A stretch of DNA of 64,000 nt, from NCBI GenBank assembly GCA_028554795.2, contig JAPYKE020000268.1:124001-188000 (forward strand), written 5' to 3'. Under the pieces are notes generated by a model. It made no database searches. It saw only the letters and a program-made list of their open reading frames with translations, and was not told the DNA's origin. Both the position numbers and the translations under genes were made by a program. This DNA is from Sinohyriopsis cumingii. Taxonomy: Eukaryota; Mollusca; Bivalvia; Unionida; Unionidae. Shown piece after piece: positions 35,790 to 46,463 of the stretch; position 1 is the first letter of the stretch; every line of letters starts with the position of its first letter.

Positions 35790-36640
35790 GTTCTTCGTTC
35801 AGTGTTCAGACTAGTTAGTTAATTTAAATTTAAGTGGTTTTCGCACAGTCGTGCACTGTTTTCTGCCTACACGGTAGGCTGTTTAATTACTCCACCAGGC
35901 TTTTAAGTGCTCACGGAGTACTGTTTAATTGAAGCAGTCAGGCAGTGGGACTAAAATTAGTACTAACTGTTTGAACGGTGGGCTTGAAGGTGAGTGTATA
36001 ATTTTACCAGACTGAGAAACCGTAATCAATATATTAGCCATACATGTTAGAATCAGTAAAATTGGCGAGGCACAAATCCTACAGGCTATACCATCTACTT
36101 AACGTATCTGATGAAAGTTTACGTAGACGAAAGAGACGGAGAAATGAGGATGGGTAGAAACGTTGTATTCTTTGCGATACGTTTGATCATCAGAGACAGC
36201 AAGAACATTTAAGTGGCATTTAAGCAGGAACCATATAGTACAATACAGAAGTTAACAGTAAACGTTTGCAACAGTGACAAAAAACATTCAAATAGTCTAT
36301 ATAACGTATTCAGGGAGAGCATTTATTTCTGACAAGAGCGTCACTAAAATACCCTCCTGACCGTTTTAGAGGTACGTTAAACCCAAAGGAGGGTTCTGGT
36401 TCACTTTTCGGTCATATCAAAGGGGTTTTGGGCTCACTTCTTCGTGATCACCACGGTGACCGAGTGGTTTCTGGCTTAAAGTGGGTTTTTATATCTTTGG
36501 GGGGATGAGCGAGTGTGTGATTTGAGTATCGGTTGAATATCAAAGGACACAAACCTTTCTTGTTAATGATCGTAGGGAAGATTTGGTGTAGTTTTGATCG
36601 AAAGGTTACCATGGAATAGTAAATCATGTGACCATGTAGC
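35790..36640. other. Left arm to polymerase spacer
   Basis: No gene is seen. It holds short inverted pieces such as GCACAGTCGTGC (about 35848) and GCCTACACGGTAGGC (about 35865), and further on a stretch with GGGTTCTGGTTCACTTTTCG. It may contain polymerase 3' sequence or regulatory sites. Confidence 0.4.
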
Positions 36641-36649
36641 CATTGTGTA

Positions 36650-39610
36650 TAATGTTGTGGTGTGAATACTTTGGCGGTGACTGGTTTTATTACTCCTATG
36701 ATTTTTTCATGACTATGTCATCATCGCGTGTGATGGAATACACTTTGGAGCGACGTCCTATGAATTTCCTGATGGGTTTCCAAATATTTCATCTTTGAAC
36801 TTAGCGATGACTTTCTTATTATCATCGCAGTGGATAGTCTCGTCTGGTGGATAATCGCTGTGGTCGAAAAGTTATCGATGCTGATATAGGTCCAAGTAGA
36901 CAGTGGATTTCGTACACTAATGAGTCAGTATCAGCCATGAGAAGTGTGGCTTTGTCTCCGTACTTGCGTTTGATGAAGTCGTAGGGAAACTGAAGCATGA
37001 AACATTTTGGCGAGATCGTGAACAGCCGCATCGACGTAGACATATTTCCCCAGCAAGAGATTGGTTTTTCTGGATTCGATGGCGACGAGTTCTTTGTCAA
37101 AGATTTTCATACTGATAAAGGCATCATTGGCGACGAGTTTATCTTGTCGTTGCGTATTCTTGCGGCGTCGGATGTTTTCCATGGTTTTTCCGATGACGCT
37201 ATTGTTGTTTTTGGCACGTTGTGTCATATGTAAGGTTTCATCCACGGAGATTGAACTTGAGTACCTGATGCACTTTGTCGAGAACGATTCCATGCTGAAG
37301 AGCTTTTCGAGTAGACGATAATGTATTGGGATTGGGTATGAATTTTATTACCTTATCGTCTCCGAGTCGGAATTGTTTCTTTTGTCGTAGCTGTGCAGGA
37401 GGCAGCATCACGTTGTCCATGAGAACGGAATCAGCGCAGAAGGAATAATCGTTGTGAGCGTCGTGGAGGTGTTCTGGATAAGTAAAATCGACCTCGACTA
37501 AATAGCCATCGTTTTGTTTATATTCTGCCTGCCTTTCCTAGAGAAATTGTTCTGGGGTGATCCAATAAAAATCTTACTCCAGAAGGGGTTGTGACAGAGC
37601 CTATCAATAGAGATTGTCAGTCTCCAGGTCTAGGATGGTTGAGTGGGTCGGAGTTGTTCCTGTATTTGCTGTTGGCCACAGCGTTTCTTTTTTCACTGAT
37701 GACGTTGTTCGCTGAGCATGAACAAGTCCGGGTCGGTGAAAAGCTCTAAGGTCATCCCGGTGCGCTTGAGTTTAGGTGATAAGAGATACCAGAGTGGATC
37801 GAGTTGGTAATGAGTCGTGCATGTACGTCAGAAGTCTTCGAAGATATCTGCGAGCTGGAGCATATATGTTTTGAGCTAAATATCTTGATAATCTCAGAGA
37901 TGTGACAGTTGAATTCGATCCATATCTTGCAGGCGTATTAGTATTCTTCATCGGTGACTTCGTTCAGGCTGAGATGAGAATAAACATCGTTTTGACTTGA
38001 ATCCTGAGGAGGAATCAATGTACTCGCAGGTATAGATTCCTTTTTGTTTGAGAAGATCGGCATGGTGCCCAAATTCCTTGTTGAGGTAGGCAAACTTGGG
38101 ACAGTGTTTAGCTAGTTCTTCCAGCGACGGGGACATGGAAAGATCCAATGGTGATCGACATGTACTTTTCAAAATTGTTGGGGATACACTTGATCTGAGT
38201 TCCCACCGCGGACAGAATCAGTTTGACTCGTGGATGACTGGGAGTTGCCACGGTGAAATGACCGTCGTATCCAAGTAGATTATGAGCAATAACGGGAAGG
38301 AAGTCTGGATCCTTGAAGCGTAAGTTGCAGTGGGCGTAAGCAGCTCCTCGATAGTGACATGTGCTATGGCATTGGTCTCTTCCTTTATTGTCATGAGGTT
38401 TAAAATATTCATCCAAGATGTGGCACTGCTGAGCTGTCTGATGTTGTCACAACTGTTGTGTGGTGAGAGAAATGATCGGTGATGGATTTTGTTTTTGATC
38501 TCCCGGCTGTGTTTCCATTCCAATCCGAGTTGCTCAAGAAACCATTAGATGCAATCAACGCCACGAAGCTGAAGATACTCCGACGACATGGATTCATCGG
38601 CGGAACAGCATACCTTAAACCCGACGAAGCATCGGACGTGTTTATGTTCGACCTGAGTGAAATAGTGGATAGGATCGGGTGAGGGTTCTTCTCCTTTTAA
38701 AAGCGACGAAAAACGTATGAGTATATTTGTTTTTGATAATATCCGAATTTGTGGCATCTTCACCGTCTGCAATTCTTCGCAGTACTCCGACAAGATGTGT
38801 TCGTGAAGTCGTGCGGGATGTGGAAATCACTGTAAGTAACGATAACAGAAATAACCATTATTCTTATGCTGGGTATACTGAGATTGACATAGCCTTCTGA
38901 AGTATTTAATGTACATGAAGTGGTCTTGGTTAGGAAGTAAATTGATAATGCGTTGTTAGTCTGTTTTGGAGATCAGCAATATATATATTTCGAACTGCTT
39001 ATCGTCTTCCTTTTTGTCATCAAACCTGAAGACGTTAATGGAAAGAAAGACCTTCGTTGAACGGTTCTAGTTTACGAAAGAGTTTAGGCGGTCCTGGAAA
39101 GGTAATTTCGCATGTTTTAAGGATATAAAAATACGGTTTGTTCTTGAGAAGCGATCGGCATTATCTTGAGCGGGTTGTAACGTGGAACGTGTAGCCCACA
39201 CAAGACAGTAGTTGTTTTTGATGTTGATGCAGGCTTTGGTGGAAAAGACGGATTTGGAAAGAGACACGTACTTACTTCCAATCAACGGTGTGCATTCAGA
39301 AATTTTAAACGATATGTAATTGACTCCGGCGAAGATCCAAGCAAATAATATTGGCTCTTGATAATCATCGATGCGGTGCTGGATAAACGACCATGTGACT
39401 GAAATCTTCACTGCGATACACGATGAGTGACTTTGATCAGATCCACACATGGCCTTGAGTTCCTTGAAGAAATTAATGTTGAAGGAAACTCCGGGCTTGA
39501 TGGAGGTGTGGGCACTCAGTTCTGCTTATAGAGTGGGATGGCGACTCCACGCTGAAGCAAGTTGGAATGATCGTAAATAAATCCTTTATCAGCACCTCCG
39601 TATGCTTTTT
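36650..39610 (-). pseudogene. Polinton-type protein-primed DNA polymerase B (element B)
   Basis: Nearly full-length (about 1000 residues) but frameshifted. From the N-terminus on the minus strand: STKACINIKNNY (39230), INVFRFDDKKEDDKQFEIY (39030), SADESMSSEYLQLRGVDCI (38590), YRGAAYAHCNLRF with FLPVIAHNLLGYDGHF (exonuclease motif, 38300), FGHHADLLKQKGIYTCEYID (38050), LADIFEDF (37850), an NLY motif A region with two stops (37600), NNSVIGKTMENIRRR (motif B, 37200), FPYDFIKRKYGDKATLLMAD then TDSLVYEI (motif C intact, 36930) and the C-terminal NKKVIAKFKDEIFG with SKVYSITRDDD (36700). This is the replicative enzyme of the element. It points away from the structural genes, so transcription diverges near 40.1-40.7 kb. 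Confidence 0.9.
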
Positions 39611-39764
39611 CAATGTGTCGGGTTGGGGTGGGGGTGGAAGACGTGTGACCTGATTACGTTGTCGTTGAAGCGTTTGTGGATCGATTTTGGGTAGTTTCTT
39701 CTCAATAGTGGCTCGTCATTATCGACTAAGGATCTCATGCCAAACTCGAAGGAGCTTGTAAGGC

Positions 39765-40088
39765 TTAGCGATTTTTTCCCGTGAGCGCTTTGTATTGGTC
39801 TCTCAATTGCTTCATGTACTGCTGCTGCACGGTGAGAATCTCTTGTCGTTCAATTGATTTGCACTCGTTGATGAGCTTACTGAGTGAAAGATACTTTCTC
39901 GACATCGCGATGAGATCTCTCGGGAAGCTCTCGATGGGTTCATGCAGGGTTGCATTCGACTTTGGATAGGGTATCATATATCCTGATAACGATTGAGCGA
40001 TGCTCTTAAGTCGTCGAGCGAGATCATGACGAAGTATAATATCTCTTCCCGTGTCGGCAATAACCCGATTCAGAATTATGCTTCTCAT
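39765..40088 (-). CDS. Helical protein upstream of the polymerase (N-terminal part or separate gene)
   Basis: An intact ATG frame of 107 codons (MRSIILNRVIADTGRDIILR; SLSKLINECKSIERQEI; QQYMKQLRDQYKAL). After its stop at 39765 further coding-like sequence with KLPKIDPQTLQRQRNQ and PPPPQPDTLKKH continues in another frame towards the polymerase. It may therefore be the N-terminal region of the polymerase polyprotein, perhaps of terminal-protein type, or a separate upstream gene. The helical, charged composition is seen; the role is inferred only from position. Confidence 0.45.
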   Translation of the reverse strand: MRSIILNRVIADTGRDIILRHDLARRLKSIAQSLSGYMIPYPKSNATLHEPIESFPRDLIAMSRKYLSLSKLINECKSIERQEILTVQQQYMKQLRDQYKALTGKNR

Positions 40089-40099
40089 TGTTACTTAGG

Positions 40100-40480
40100 A
40101 AACAAAATTTGGTCTATACCTGCAACAACGGAGATGCTAGATAAAAGTCCAGTATTTGTTTCTGTAACTGTTTGTTAATGTTTATTCAAGATAAAATCCT
40201 GGTGTAGTCTTGCATCAGTCAATATGCTGTATAATATTCATGTATTTGTTTCTCTAACTGTTTGTTAATTTTTAACTTTTTGCAACATTTTAGTCTATCT
40301 TTACACCAGCGGAGATGCCATATAATATTCATTGTCCTAATTACTCGTTCATTTTGTGACATAAAAATTGAATGTGTATTATATAGCTCAATGCCTATAC
40401 ATGGGACACAGAAGTGTGTGGGGCTTCCTCGGAGTAGTACGGAGAAGTGCAACAGGTCTGTAAACGGAGTGTAAAGTGAA
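40100..40480 (-). promoter_or_regulatory. Repeat-containing control region upstream of the polymerase
   Basis: Three imperfect repeats of about 100 bp contain GGAGATGC(T/C)ATATAATA-like and TTTGTTTCT(C/G)TAACTGTTTG pieces (about 40125, 40225, 40310). The region separates the minus-strand polymerase genes from the plus-strand genes. An inverted copy lies beside the polymerase of element A (3030-3290). It is likely the divergent promoter region or an origin; which one cannot be told from sequence. Confidence 0.5.
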
Positions 40481-40714
40481 AGGATTGATTCTAAATCAAG
40501 TGGTGAACTTTGATGTATTGAAAGAAGCATTGCAGTCTGAAGTAGATATAAAACTTTAAGTGACCACCCGTGAACAGCACAAGATTGTATGTTTACCCAC
40601 TCACCAAATTGTCAGTCCACCCTTGGAAAAGCTGTATCAAATCGTGTACCAGAGGCGAGTGCGGCTTCCCAACTACTTCACTTTGCCGTACGGCCACGTC
40701 GATATTGGTCAGCA

Positions 40715-40735
40715 TATAAAAAGGGACAATATGCA
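40715..40735 (+). promoter_or_regulatory. TATA box of the first rightward gene
   Basis: AGCATATAAAAAGGGACA (TATAAA 40715-40720), with ATG at 40731. This may serve the decayed gene that ends in the BIR domain. The ATG is too close to the TATA to be the start of that transcript, so the mRNA would begin downstream of it. Confidence 0.4.
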
Positions 40736-41264
40736 GATCGATAGTTTATTGTCACTACCAAGACCAAGTGAACAAGATGAATCCTTTAAAACAGACATCA
40801 TTCAAGTTCGGGGATTGTAAAAAAAAATCTTACGTCCCCATAGTGTGATTAGTAGCGGATGGATGGATAAGACCCATGCATTGCGACGGAAATTGTTCGG
40901 AAGGAACCTGTAAGTGTGCATGCGCTTACCATTGTCATTGCGGAGTTTGCATTGGAGTACGGTGCTTTGCCTTGCAATGAGATCAATGCAGTAAAGCATC
41001 ATGGGAACATTGTTGTCGCTACTCCTTCCACTACACCTACCATATTAAGTGATGTTGTGCGTGCCAAACCTGACAGATGCGAAAGCGATGCCAATCGTTT
41101 TCGTGGACTCTTTACTGGCTGTCATTGTCAATGTCCACATTCACGTGAGGCCATGCGTTTACCACCCTACGGATGTCATCCAGCACTGAGCAAACTCCGG
41201 TCGATGTCACTGAGCAAACTCAGGTCGAAACGAACCTGTGAAAGACGAATATTCGATCCCTGTG

Positions 41265-41518
41265 CGTTTGCCTGAATACTGTGACTTTGAAAATCGTCTT
41301 CAATCGTTCCAAGGAAAATGGCCTATATATCTGTGAGGAGCGACCCATCAAGAATTAACCCGAGCCGGATTTTCTACTTGGGCGAAGGAGATAAAGTAAA
41401 GTGCTTCAGTTGTGGTGAATCACTACACCAGTGGAAACAACAAGATTCAGCATACCTGGAACATGTTCGATGGTCTCAGAATTGTCACTACCTACTTTTA
41501 GTGGGACCGAGTTTGTGA
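41265..41518 (+). pseudogene. BIR (IAP-type) zinc-binding domain, remnant
   Basis: An inhibitor-of-apoptosis repeat read in two frames: ENRLQSFQGKWP (about 41284), a TGA, then THQELTRAGF, and after a one-base shift FYLGEGDKVKCFSCGESL, W...D, YLEHVRW and NCHYLLL. All four zinc ligands (C-x2-C, H, C) and the Arg-Leu-x-Ser-Phe...Trp-Pro opening are present. The coding sequence probably started further upstream (NEPVKDEYSIPV precedes the domain). BIR proteins block caspases or act in signalling; large DNA viruses of invertebrates carry them. Here it sits between the polymerase and the ATPase, so it appears to be cargo of the element. No RING domain is seen after it. Confidence 0.75.
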
Positions 41519-42370
41519 AGTGACCTACCAAGTCGTTTAAAAAACCAGATTGGTCATGAGTTAAACGTTGGACACCACCGAGACCAGTATTTAAACAATT
41601 TAAAAAAATAATATTCAAGAATTACCAAACGAACTGCAAGAGAAGAGCAACAAGGAAGTTTGGCAGGGACCTGCCAGAGCAAAGTCTCAATGGGTGACTG
41701 TAGAACTTTTGTGTCGAGAAATTCACAAGAGGAAAGTGAAAGAAGTCAACAAACTGATTAGATTTTTCTGGGACAAGCGTGCATTCACCCTATTATTCTG
41801 CTTTAGGCCGTTTACCTACTCACATTCTTGACCGTTACCCTGAATGGCAGTGGTCAGAAATTACTCAGTATGTTTATTACTTTCGCTCCAGGAGAAGATT
41901 TTAAATAAAATAATACTGACTGACACGATCATGAATACTTTACAAGAGAACATTCGGGGTTAGCTTGTGGAGTTGAGATAACGCATTTACCAAGAACTAG
42001 TCAAAATTCAAGTGAAAGGCAAAGAACAATTGCATACGTTACGTCACTGGAGTTTAAACCACTGGTACCTGAGTGCCATAAGAGGACTGATTCAGATAAA
42101 AGTGTTCCAGTGGTCAGACCTTGTTAAACTGTTCGAGGACGAGAAGGATCGGTATGCTAATGATTTTTTTACTACGAGATACACATACTGCAATGAATTC
42201 CAGAAGAAGAGTTAGAGGATTAAAAACATATTGTACGCAACGTGAACTTAGTTAAAGAGAAAACTTCTGAACGAAGTGTGATGTGCATGTTAGTGACTGA
42301 ACCATTTAGATTCGCTACTGGAGGACGATTATCTCTGTGCAGAAAGTACATTTATTGCTTCCGAAAAAAG
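41519..42370 (+). pseudogene. Decayed coding-like stretch, unassigned
   Basis: GC content and runs of open frame suggest a former gene or genes. Pieces are NKEVWQGPARAKSQWVTVEL, REIHKRKVKEVNKLIRFFWD (41640-41790) and HWSLNHWYLSAIRGLIQIKV, KLFEDEKDRYANDFF (42030-42170). No domain recognised. The Polinton cysteine protease (C48/adenain type) is normally found near the ATPase, but I could not identify it here. Confidence 0.4.
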
Positions 42371-42374
42371 AAGG

Positions 42375-42860
42375 TATAAAAACAGGATTCCATGCCACGA
42401 CCTTTATCAAAAGTGATTCAACAGATGCCGTGGAAGGAAATCAATGACACTATTCAAACAGTGGAAGATTAACAAGACTTATTACATGAGCTGTGTCCAT
42501 TGAATTGGGGCCGACGTTTGGTGTGTGTCATAGTGACTCGTTTTCTTGGAGTTCGTTTATCAGCCGATTCCTTGTGGACTTTTTACGAACTGTACTTGCC
42601 ACCCAATAGAACATGAAAGTGGTTCCCTTAAATGTCCACGACAGACTCATTTTGCTCAAAGCCGCGTGTTTTCATCTGGATACTTGGTGACCTCTACGGG
42701 AAAAAGTATTCGTCAAATTTTAGGTACCGAAGATGTGTATGACGATGTGTGGATAGCTTGTGATTTACACATTCTTTGGACAGATGTACGTGGCTGGAAA
42801 ATTGGAGTTTTGAGGCTTTGCATCCAAGAAGTGGCCCATTATGCTCGAGAGTTGTGATCC
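42375..42860 (+). pseudogene. Unassigned small gene with its own TATA box
   Basis: TATAAAAACAGG (42375) lies 17 bases before ATG 42392. The frame reads MPRPLSKVIQQMPWKEIND, then a TAA, then LLHELCPLNWGRRLVCVI and LGVRL (NWGR at 42503-42514), with later frames open to 42857 (GWKIGVLRLCIQEV). The NWGR segment is reminiscent of a Bcl-2 BH1 motif, but no BH2 or BH3 is convincing. I cannot assign a function. Confidence 0.35.
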
Positions 42861-43213
42861 ACAATTCAAAACCTTCTAGGAAAAAGTCACTATTAATCCT
42901 GTTAGTGACAGTGCCAGAAGAACCCGTCACCGAGAACAGCCACTTCCTTCAGGACAGGACTGTCATGAATATTCCCGAAGACCTTTTCCGGAGGACACTT
43001 GTGTGACATTACCCCATGCAGAGTCTGTAAGAACATTACACATTGTACCTAGGACAACTTGGTTACCAAAAACAAGTTGTACAGAGACTTGTTTCTATTC
43101 CACTTTTGATCGTTTTGATGTGTATTTTATAGTTGTACTTTACCCTTTGGCTTTTATTATTTTTGTCTTTCGTGTTTATTTTTAAAAAGTCATTAAACGT
43201 GTCCTGAAAAATG

Positions 43214-43219
43214 TATAAA
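43214..43219 (+). promoter_or_regulatory. TATA box upstream of the ATPase
   Basis: ATGTATAAAAACTGCTGTCT, about 130 bases before the ATPase coding region. Confidence 0.5.
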
Positions 43220-43322
43220 AACTGCTGTCTTGTCTGTCTTCGTGTCTCAAGGGACATTCTTGACACTACGACTACCTCTGCTGTCTTCTCCACTTTCAAA
43301 GTCATCGACGAACACTTAGATC

Positions 43323-43921
43323 TTGTATCTTCGCCATCCCTTTAAAATGTCAATTGCTGGGCCTAGCGGTTCAGGCAAAACCGAATTTGTCAAACGTTTG
43401 ATCGAACATAAACATCATTTGATCGATCGTTCACCTCAACGAGTCGTGTGGTGTTACAAAGAGTGGCAATCGGCGAACAGTCTCTGGCGAGAAAGTCAAG
43501 GCGATTCCATCGTGTTTGTGGAAGGCATTCCTAACGAAGGCGACGGAAAGGGGTCTGACCCCAGTCAAACCAATCTGGTCATTTTTGACGACATCTTATG
43601 AGAAGACAAAGAAGAAATTAAACTGTGGTTTATGCGCAAAGGGCATCATCGTAATGCAAGTGGCATTTACATTACTCAAAATTTGTTTCAACAAAGTAAA
43701 TACCATCGCACCATCAGTCTTAATGCTCATTACGTGATCTTATTTAAAAGCCCTAGAGATAAATCGCAAGTGCAAGTCTTAGCCAAACAGTTAGGAACAC
43801 CTTGGCTGACTCATGCGTACGACAATGCCACTCAAACCACACCACACACCTATCTACTCTTTGATATTAAACCCACTACCACCGATTATTTGCGATTTCG
43901 TACCCATTTGTTTCATCACTA
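43323..43921 (+). pseudogene. FtsK/HerA-type genome-packaging ATPase with one stop
   Basis: The Polinton/adenovirus-type (A32-like) packaging ATPase, which would drive DNA into the capsid. Visible are LRHPFKMSIAGPSGSGKTEF (Walker A), VVWCYKEWQ, NLVIFDDIL (Walker B), then a single TGA at about 43599. The frame then continues unbroken with KLWFMRKGHHRNASGIYITQ, NLFQQSKYHRTISLNAHYVI and SPRDKSQV to the end at 43921, giving about 199 residues, a normal length. The first ATG in frame is 43347; conserved residues before it (YLRHPF) suggest the true start was at 43323, now TTG. One stop in about 200 codons makes this one of the best kept genes of the element. Confidence 0.85.
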
Positions 43922-43983
43922 GTGTCAAGAGGGAAATGCTGCCACGTACATGTTCCCGTTGTCGACTTAACCAATAAAAAATC

Positions 43984-43989
43984 TATAAA
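43984..43989 (+). promoter_or_regulatory. TATA box before the gene at 44029
   Basis: ATCTATAAAAATCTCGTACA, 45 bases before ATG 44029 and followed by a pyrimidine-rich stretch (TTTTCGTCTCTCTCACACA). Confidence 0.55.
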
Positions 43990-44028
43990 AATCTCGTACA
44001 CTTTTCGTCTCTCTCACACATCGTCAAC

Positions 44029-44659
44029 ATGACGTCCCTTCAGTCTCATCTTCCCGTCAAGTTGATTCGTGTCTTGCGTGGCATCAGTCGCGAAAAAATC
44101 CACAAATACGTGCTCATGTCTTAGAAGCAAGTCTCAAAGAAGTCTTACGATGGTTTACGGTGACAGCACGTCAATTACTGCAAGACATCGTTCAGATTCC
44201 TCATCAAACCAAACGCGTTTTTGATAGAAACAAAGTAGCCTTGACACATCTGACCGATCCCCGTATCGATACTCAAACCAAAAAGCAAACTATTTTGAAA
44301 CCTGGTGGGAGCGGTTCTCTAGGAGGTCTCATCATTCGCTCATTCTTAAAATGGGATCCTATTGCTCCCAAAGCGTCTCCATCCAAGCGGAAAAAGAACC
44401 TCATTCAAACAGCCTACAAAGATATCATCGATACCGTGTGCGAATGGTGTTTGAACGTCTCGAATGGCATGATACCATTGTCAAAACACCAGAAAGAATG
44501 CTTAGGCAAACATCGTCACGATCTTCGCCAAATAGTTCAAAAGAAAATACTATTTTTCAAAAGAAGAAGATGTTGGTACAACGTGGAGGAATTTTGCCTC
44601 TGTTGTTAGGACCTTTGCTGAAAGGAGTATTGGGAACCATGTTTCGAGGACTCGTGTGA
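44029..44659 (+). pseudogene. Polinton protein with GGF/hydrophobic C-terminus, frameshifted
   Basis: ATG 44029 begins SLQSHLPVKLIRVLRGISRE. Later pieces are in shifted frames: VTARQLLQDIVQIPHQTKRV, LKPGGSGSLGGLIIRSFLKW, FERLEWHDTIVKTPERMLRQ, and the end KKKMLVQRGGILPLLLGPLL with a hydrophobic tail to 44659. Short proteins or domains ending in VQ.GGFLP plus a hydrophobic segment recur in invertebrate Polintons between ATPase and integrase. The role is not established; a membrane-active or core protein is possible. At least two frameshifts. Confidence 0.55.
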
Positions 44660-44699
44660 GTAAGATGAAAGGGACCTCTGGAGCCAAAGATCTCAGACC

Positions 44700-45292
44700 T
44701 GACCCTTGAAATCGCAAGGAAGGACGGAAACTGGCTCTAGTGCCTTACAAACGATGAATGGAATACCATCGTTGGCAAGGACAACGGACCCGGCATTTGC
44801 CTCCCAATCCAAAGTTGACTGAGATGTCCCAGTTTCAACACGAACTGCAGTCATTGATGGATCGCCACGATTTGTCTGAAACAGAAAAATCACAAAAGTA
44901 CTGTCAACTCTTGCAACGACTACAATTCTTTCACCAGAAAGCTTTAGACGAAACAGCTCTACCCACTCTGAAAGATTTTAAGGCCTTGATGAGAGGTCCA
45001 TCAGCCACACAACCACCCCCATCCCCAATGGTCACGAGAAACTCAACCCCACGAAAGCCTGAGGAAGAAGAGGTACGAGAAGTCTTTCAAACACCGTCAG
45101 CAGATCCCATTCCTACTAAGATTGCAGCGTCCGTGTCGACCCCATGCCTCACACCCCGATGAGAAGAAATGAAAGCTTTGGTTAAAAAGATGATGTCCAC
45201 TCCTCCTTCGATAGAAGTGAAAAAGAAAGAAGTGAAGCCAGACGTGAAAAAAGAAAAGAAGACCAAATCCATTCCGTTACCATCGAACATGT
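44700..45292 (+). pseudogene. Conserved Polinton protein of unknown function
   Basis: The frame shows GRKLALVPYKR then, after a TGA, MEYHRWQ. It continues with LTEMSQFQHELQSLMDRHDL, SETEKSQKYCQLLQRLQFFH, a Pro-rich linker (QPPPSPMVTRNSTPRKPEEE), another TGA at about 45160, and a Lys-rich C-terminus (SIEVKKKEVKPDVKKEKK) ending at 45291. The LVPY segment and the helical QxLQRxxxF stretch are typical of the protein preceding the integrase in many invertebrate Polintons. Only nonsense changes, no frameshift, break it from 44758 on. Confidence 0.6.
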
Positions 45293-45345
45293 AAATCCGT
45301 TTCCAAACCACCCTTTCGCCCCGCCCAAGGTACCTTCAGCGAAGA

Positions 45346-46458
45346 GTGGGTGACTTATTAAAAATGGAGATGGTGCTAGCCAGCATTTATTACAATCCAT
45401 CCCGTCCTGCAGGTTACGGAGGAGTTCAGAAATTATATCGTGCTGCCAAAACTCGACTGAAAAGTCTCCGTTTACCTCAAATGCAACGATGGTTACAAGA
45501 ACAAGCTACCTACACTTTACACAAACCGATTCGACGAACGTTTTCCAGAAGTCTCACGTAAGTGGAAGACATCAATCATCAATGGCAAGCCGATTTAGCC
45601 GATGTCTCTCATTTGGCCACCTACAATCGTGGTTACATTTATTTGTTTTGTGTCATAGACGTCTTTTCCAAATTTGCCCGGATCGTGCCATTGACATCCA
45701 AATCGAGCAGTGAGTTAGTGTGAGCCATGCAACGGGTGTTGAAACAAAGCGGTCGTCACCCTCTTCGATGGCAAACTGACAAAGGCACCGAATCTCTGAA
45801 CCAAGCTTTCAAAATAGAATTAAAGAAACGTGACCATCATTTATTCACCGCCGAGAATCCCGAAACCAAAGCTAGCATTGTGGAACGTTTTCAACGTACT
45901 TTGAAAGAACGCGTGTGGAAATATTTTACCCATCACCACACTCTCAAGTACATAGAATTGTTACCTCACTTGGTTCAAGCGTACAACCAATCTTACCATC
46001 AAAGCATTGGACGTGTCCCCCAACAAGTGACTCACGCCAACGAAGTGCTGATTTTCGTGCGCCTGTTCGGTACGTCCCCAACGGTGACTGTCCCCAAGAA
46101 AAGTGGAGTGTTGACGATAATAGATTGGGTACGCACTGGCAAAACCAAACGGTTACTTACCCACCTGGACCAACGAAATTTTCGTGTCACTGGACGAGTG
46201 CATGGTCGTCATCCTGCCGTGAATACACTGGAAGACATGAACGGGGAAGTGTTTAAAGGAACCTTTTACTTGCCTGAGTTACAACGCGTGACAAAACAAG
46301 AAGACTACGTGTGCGACATCGAAAGCATTCTCGAGCGCAGAACCCGAAAAGTGGGAAAACCCCGTGTCAAAGAAGTCAAAGTACGTTGGAAAGGATATCC
46401 ACCCAGTTTTGATTCTTGGATCCACGCTTCGCAAGTCATCGACTATAAAGAGAGGTGA
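45346..46458 (+). pseudogene. Retroviral-type integrase with C-terminal chromodomain
   Basis: This is the Polinton integrase (DDE family), which would insert the element. In order: YYNPSRPAGYGGVQKLYRAA and TYTLHKPIRRTF (N-terminal region), TAA at 45559, HQWQADLADV (first Asp) with YNRGYIYLFCVIDVFSKFAR, TGA at 45721, RWQTDKGTESLNQAF (second Asp), TKASIVERFQRTLKERVWKY (Glu) and YNQSYHQSIGRVP. A chromodomain-like end follows: DIESILERR, VKVRWKGYPPSFDSWI. From 45727 to the stop at 46456 the frame is completely open, 243 codons. Only two nonsense changes and no frameshift are seen, so the protein decayed late. The chromodomain suggests targeting to modified chromatin. Confidence 0.92.
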
Positions 46459-46463
46459 CCAAC

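Noticed and set aside
41519..43010. C48-type (adenain-like) protease of the Polinton
   Set aside because: Expected near the ATPase, but no His-Asp/Glu-Cys layout or conserved motif could be read in any frame.
43590..45730. Several genes are interrupted only by TGA, suggesting recoding or an alternative code
   Set aside because: TAA and TAG also interrupt neighbouring genes (45559 and others) and frameshifts are frequent. TGA excess is explained by C-to-T decay of CGA codons.
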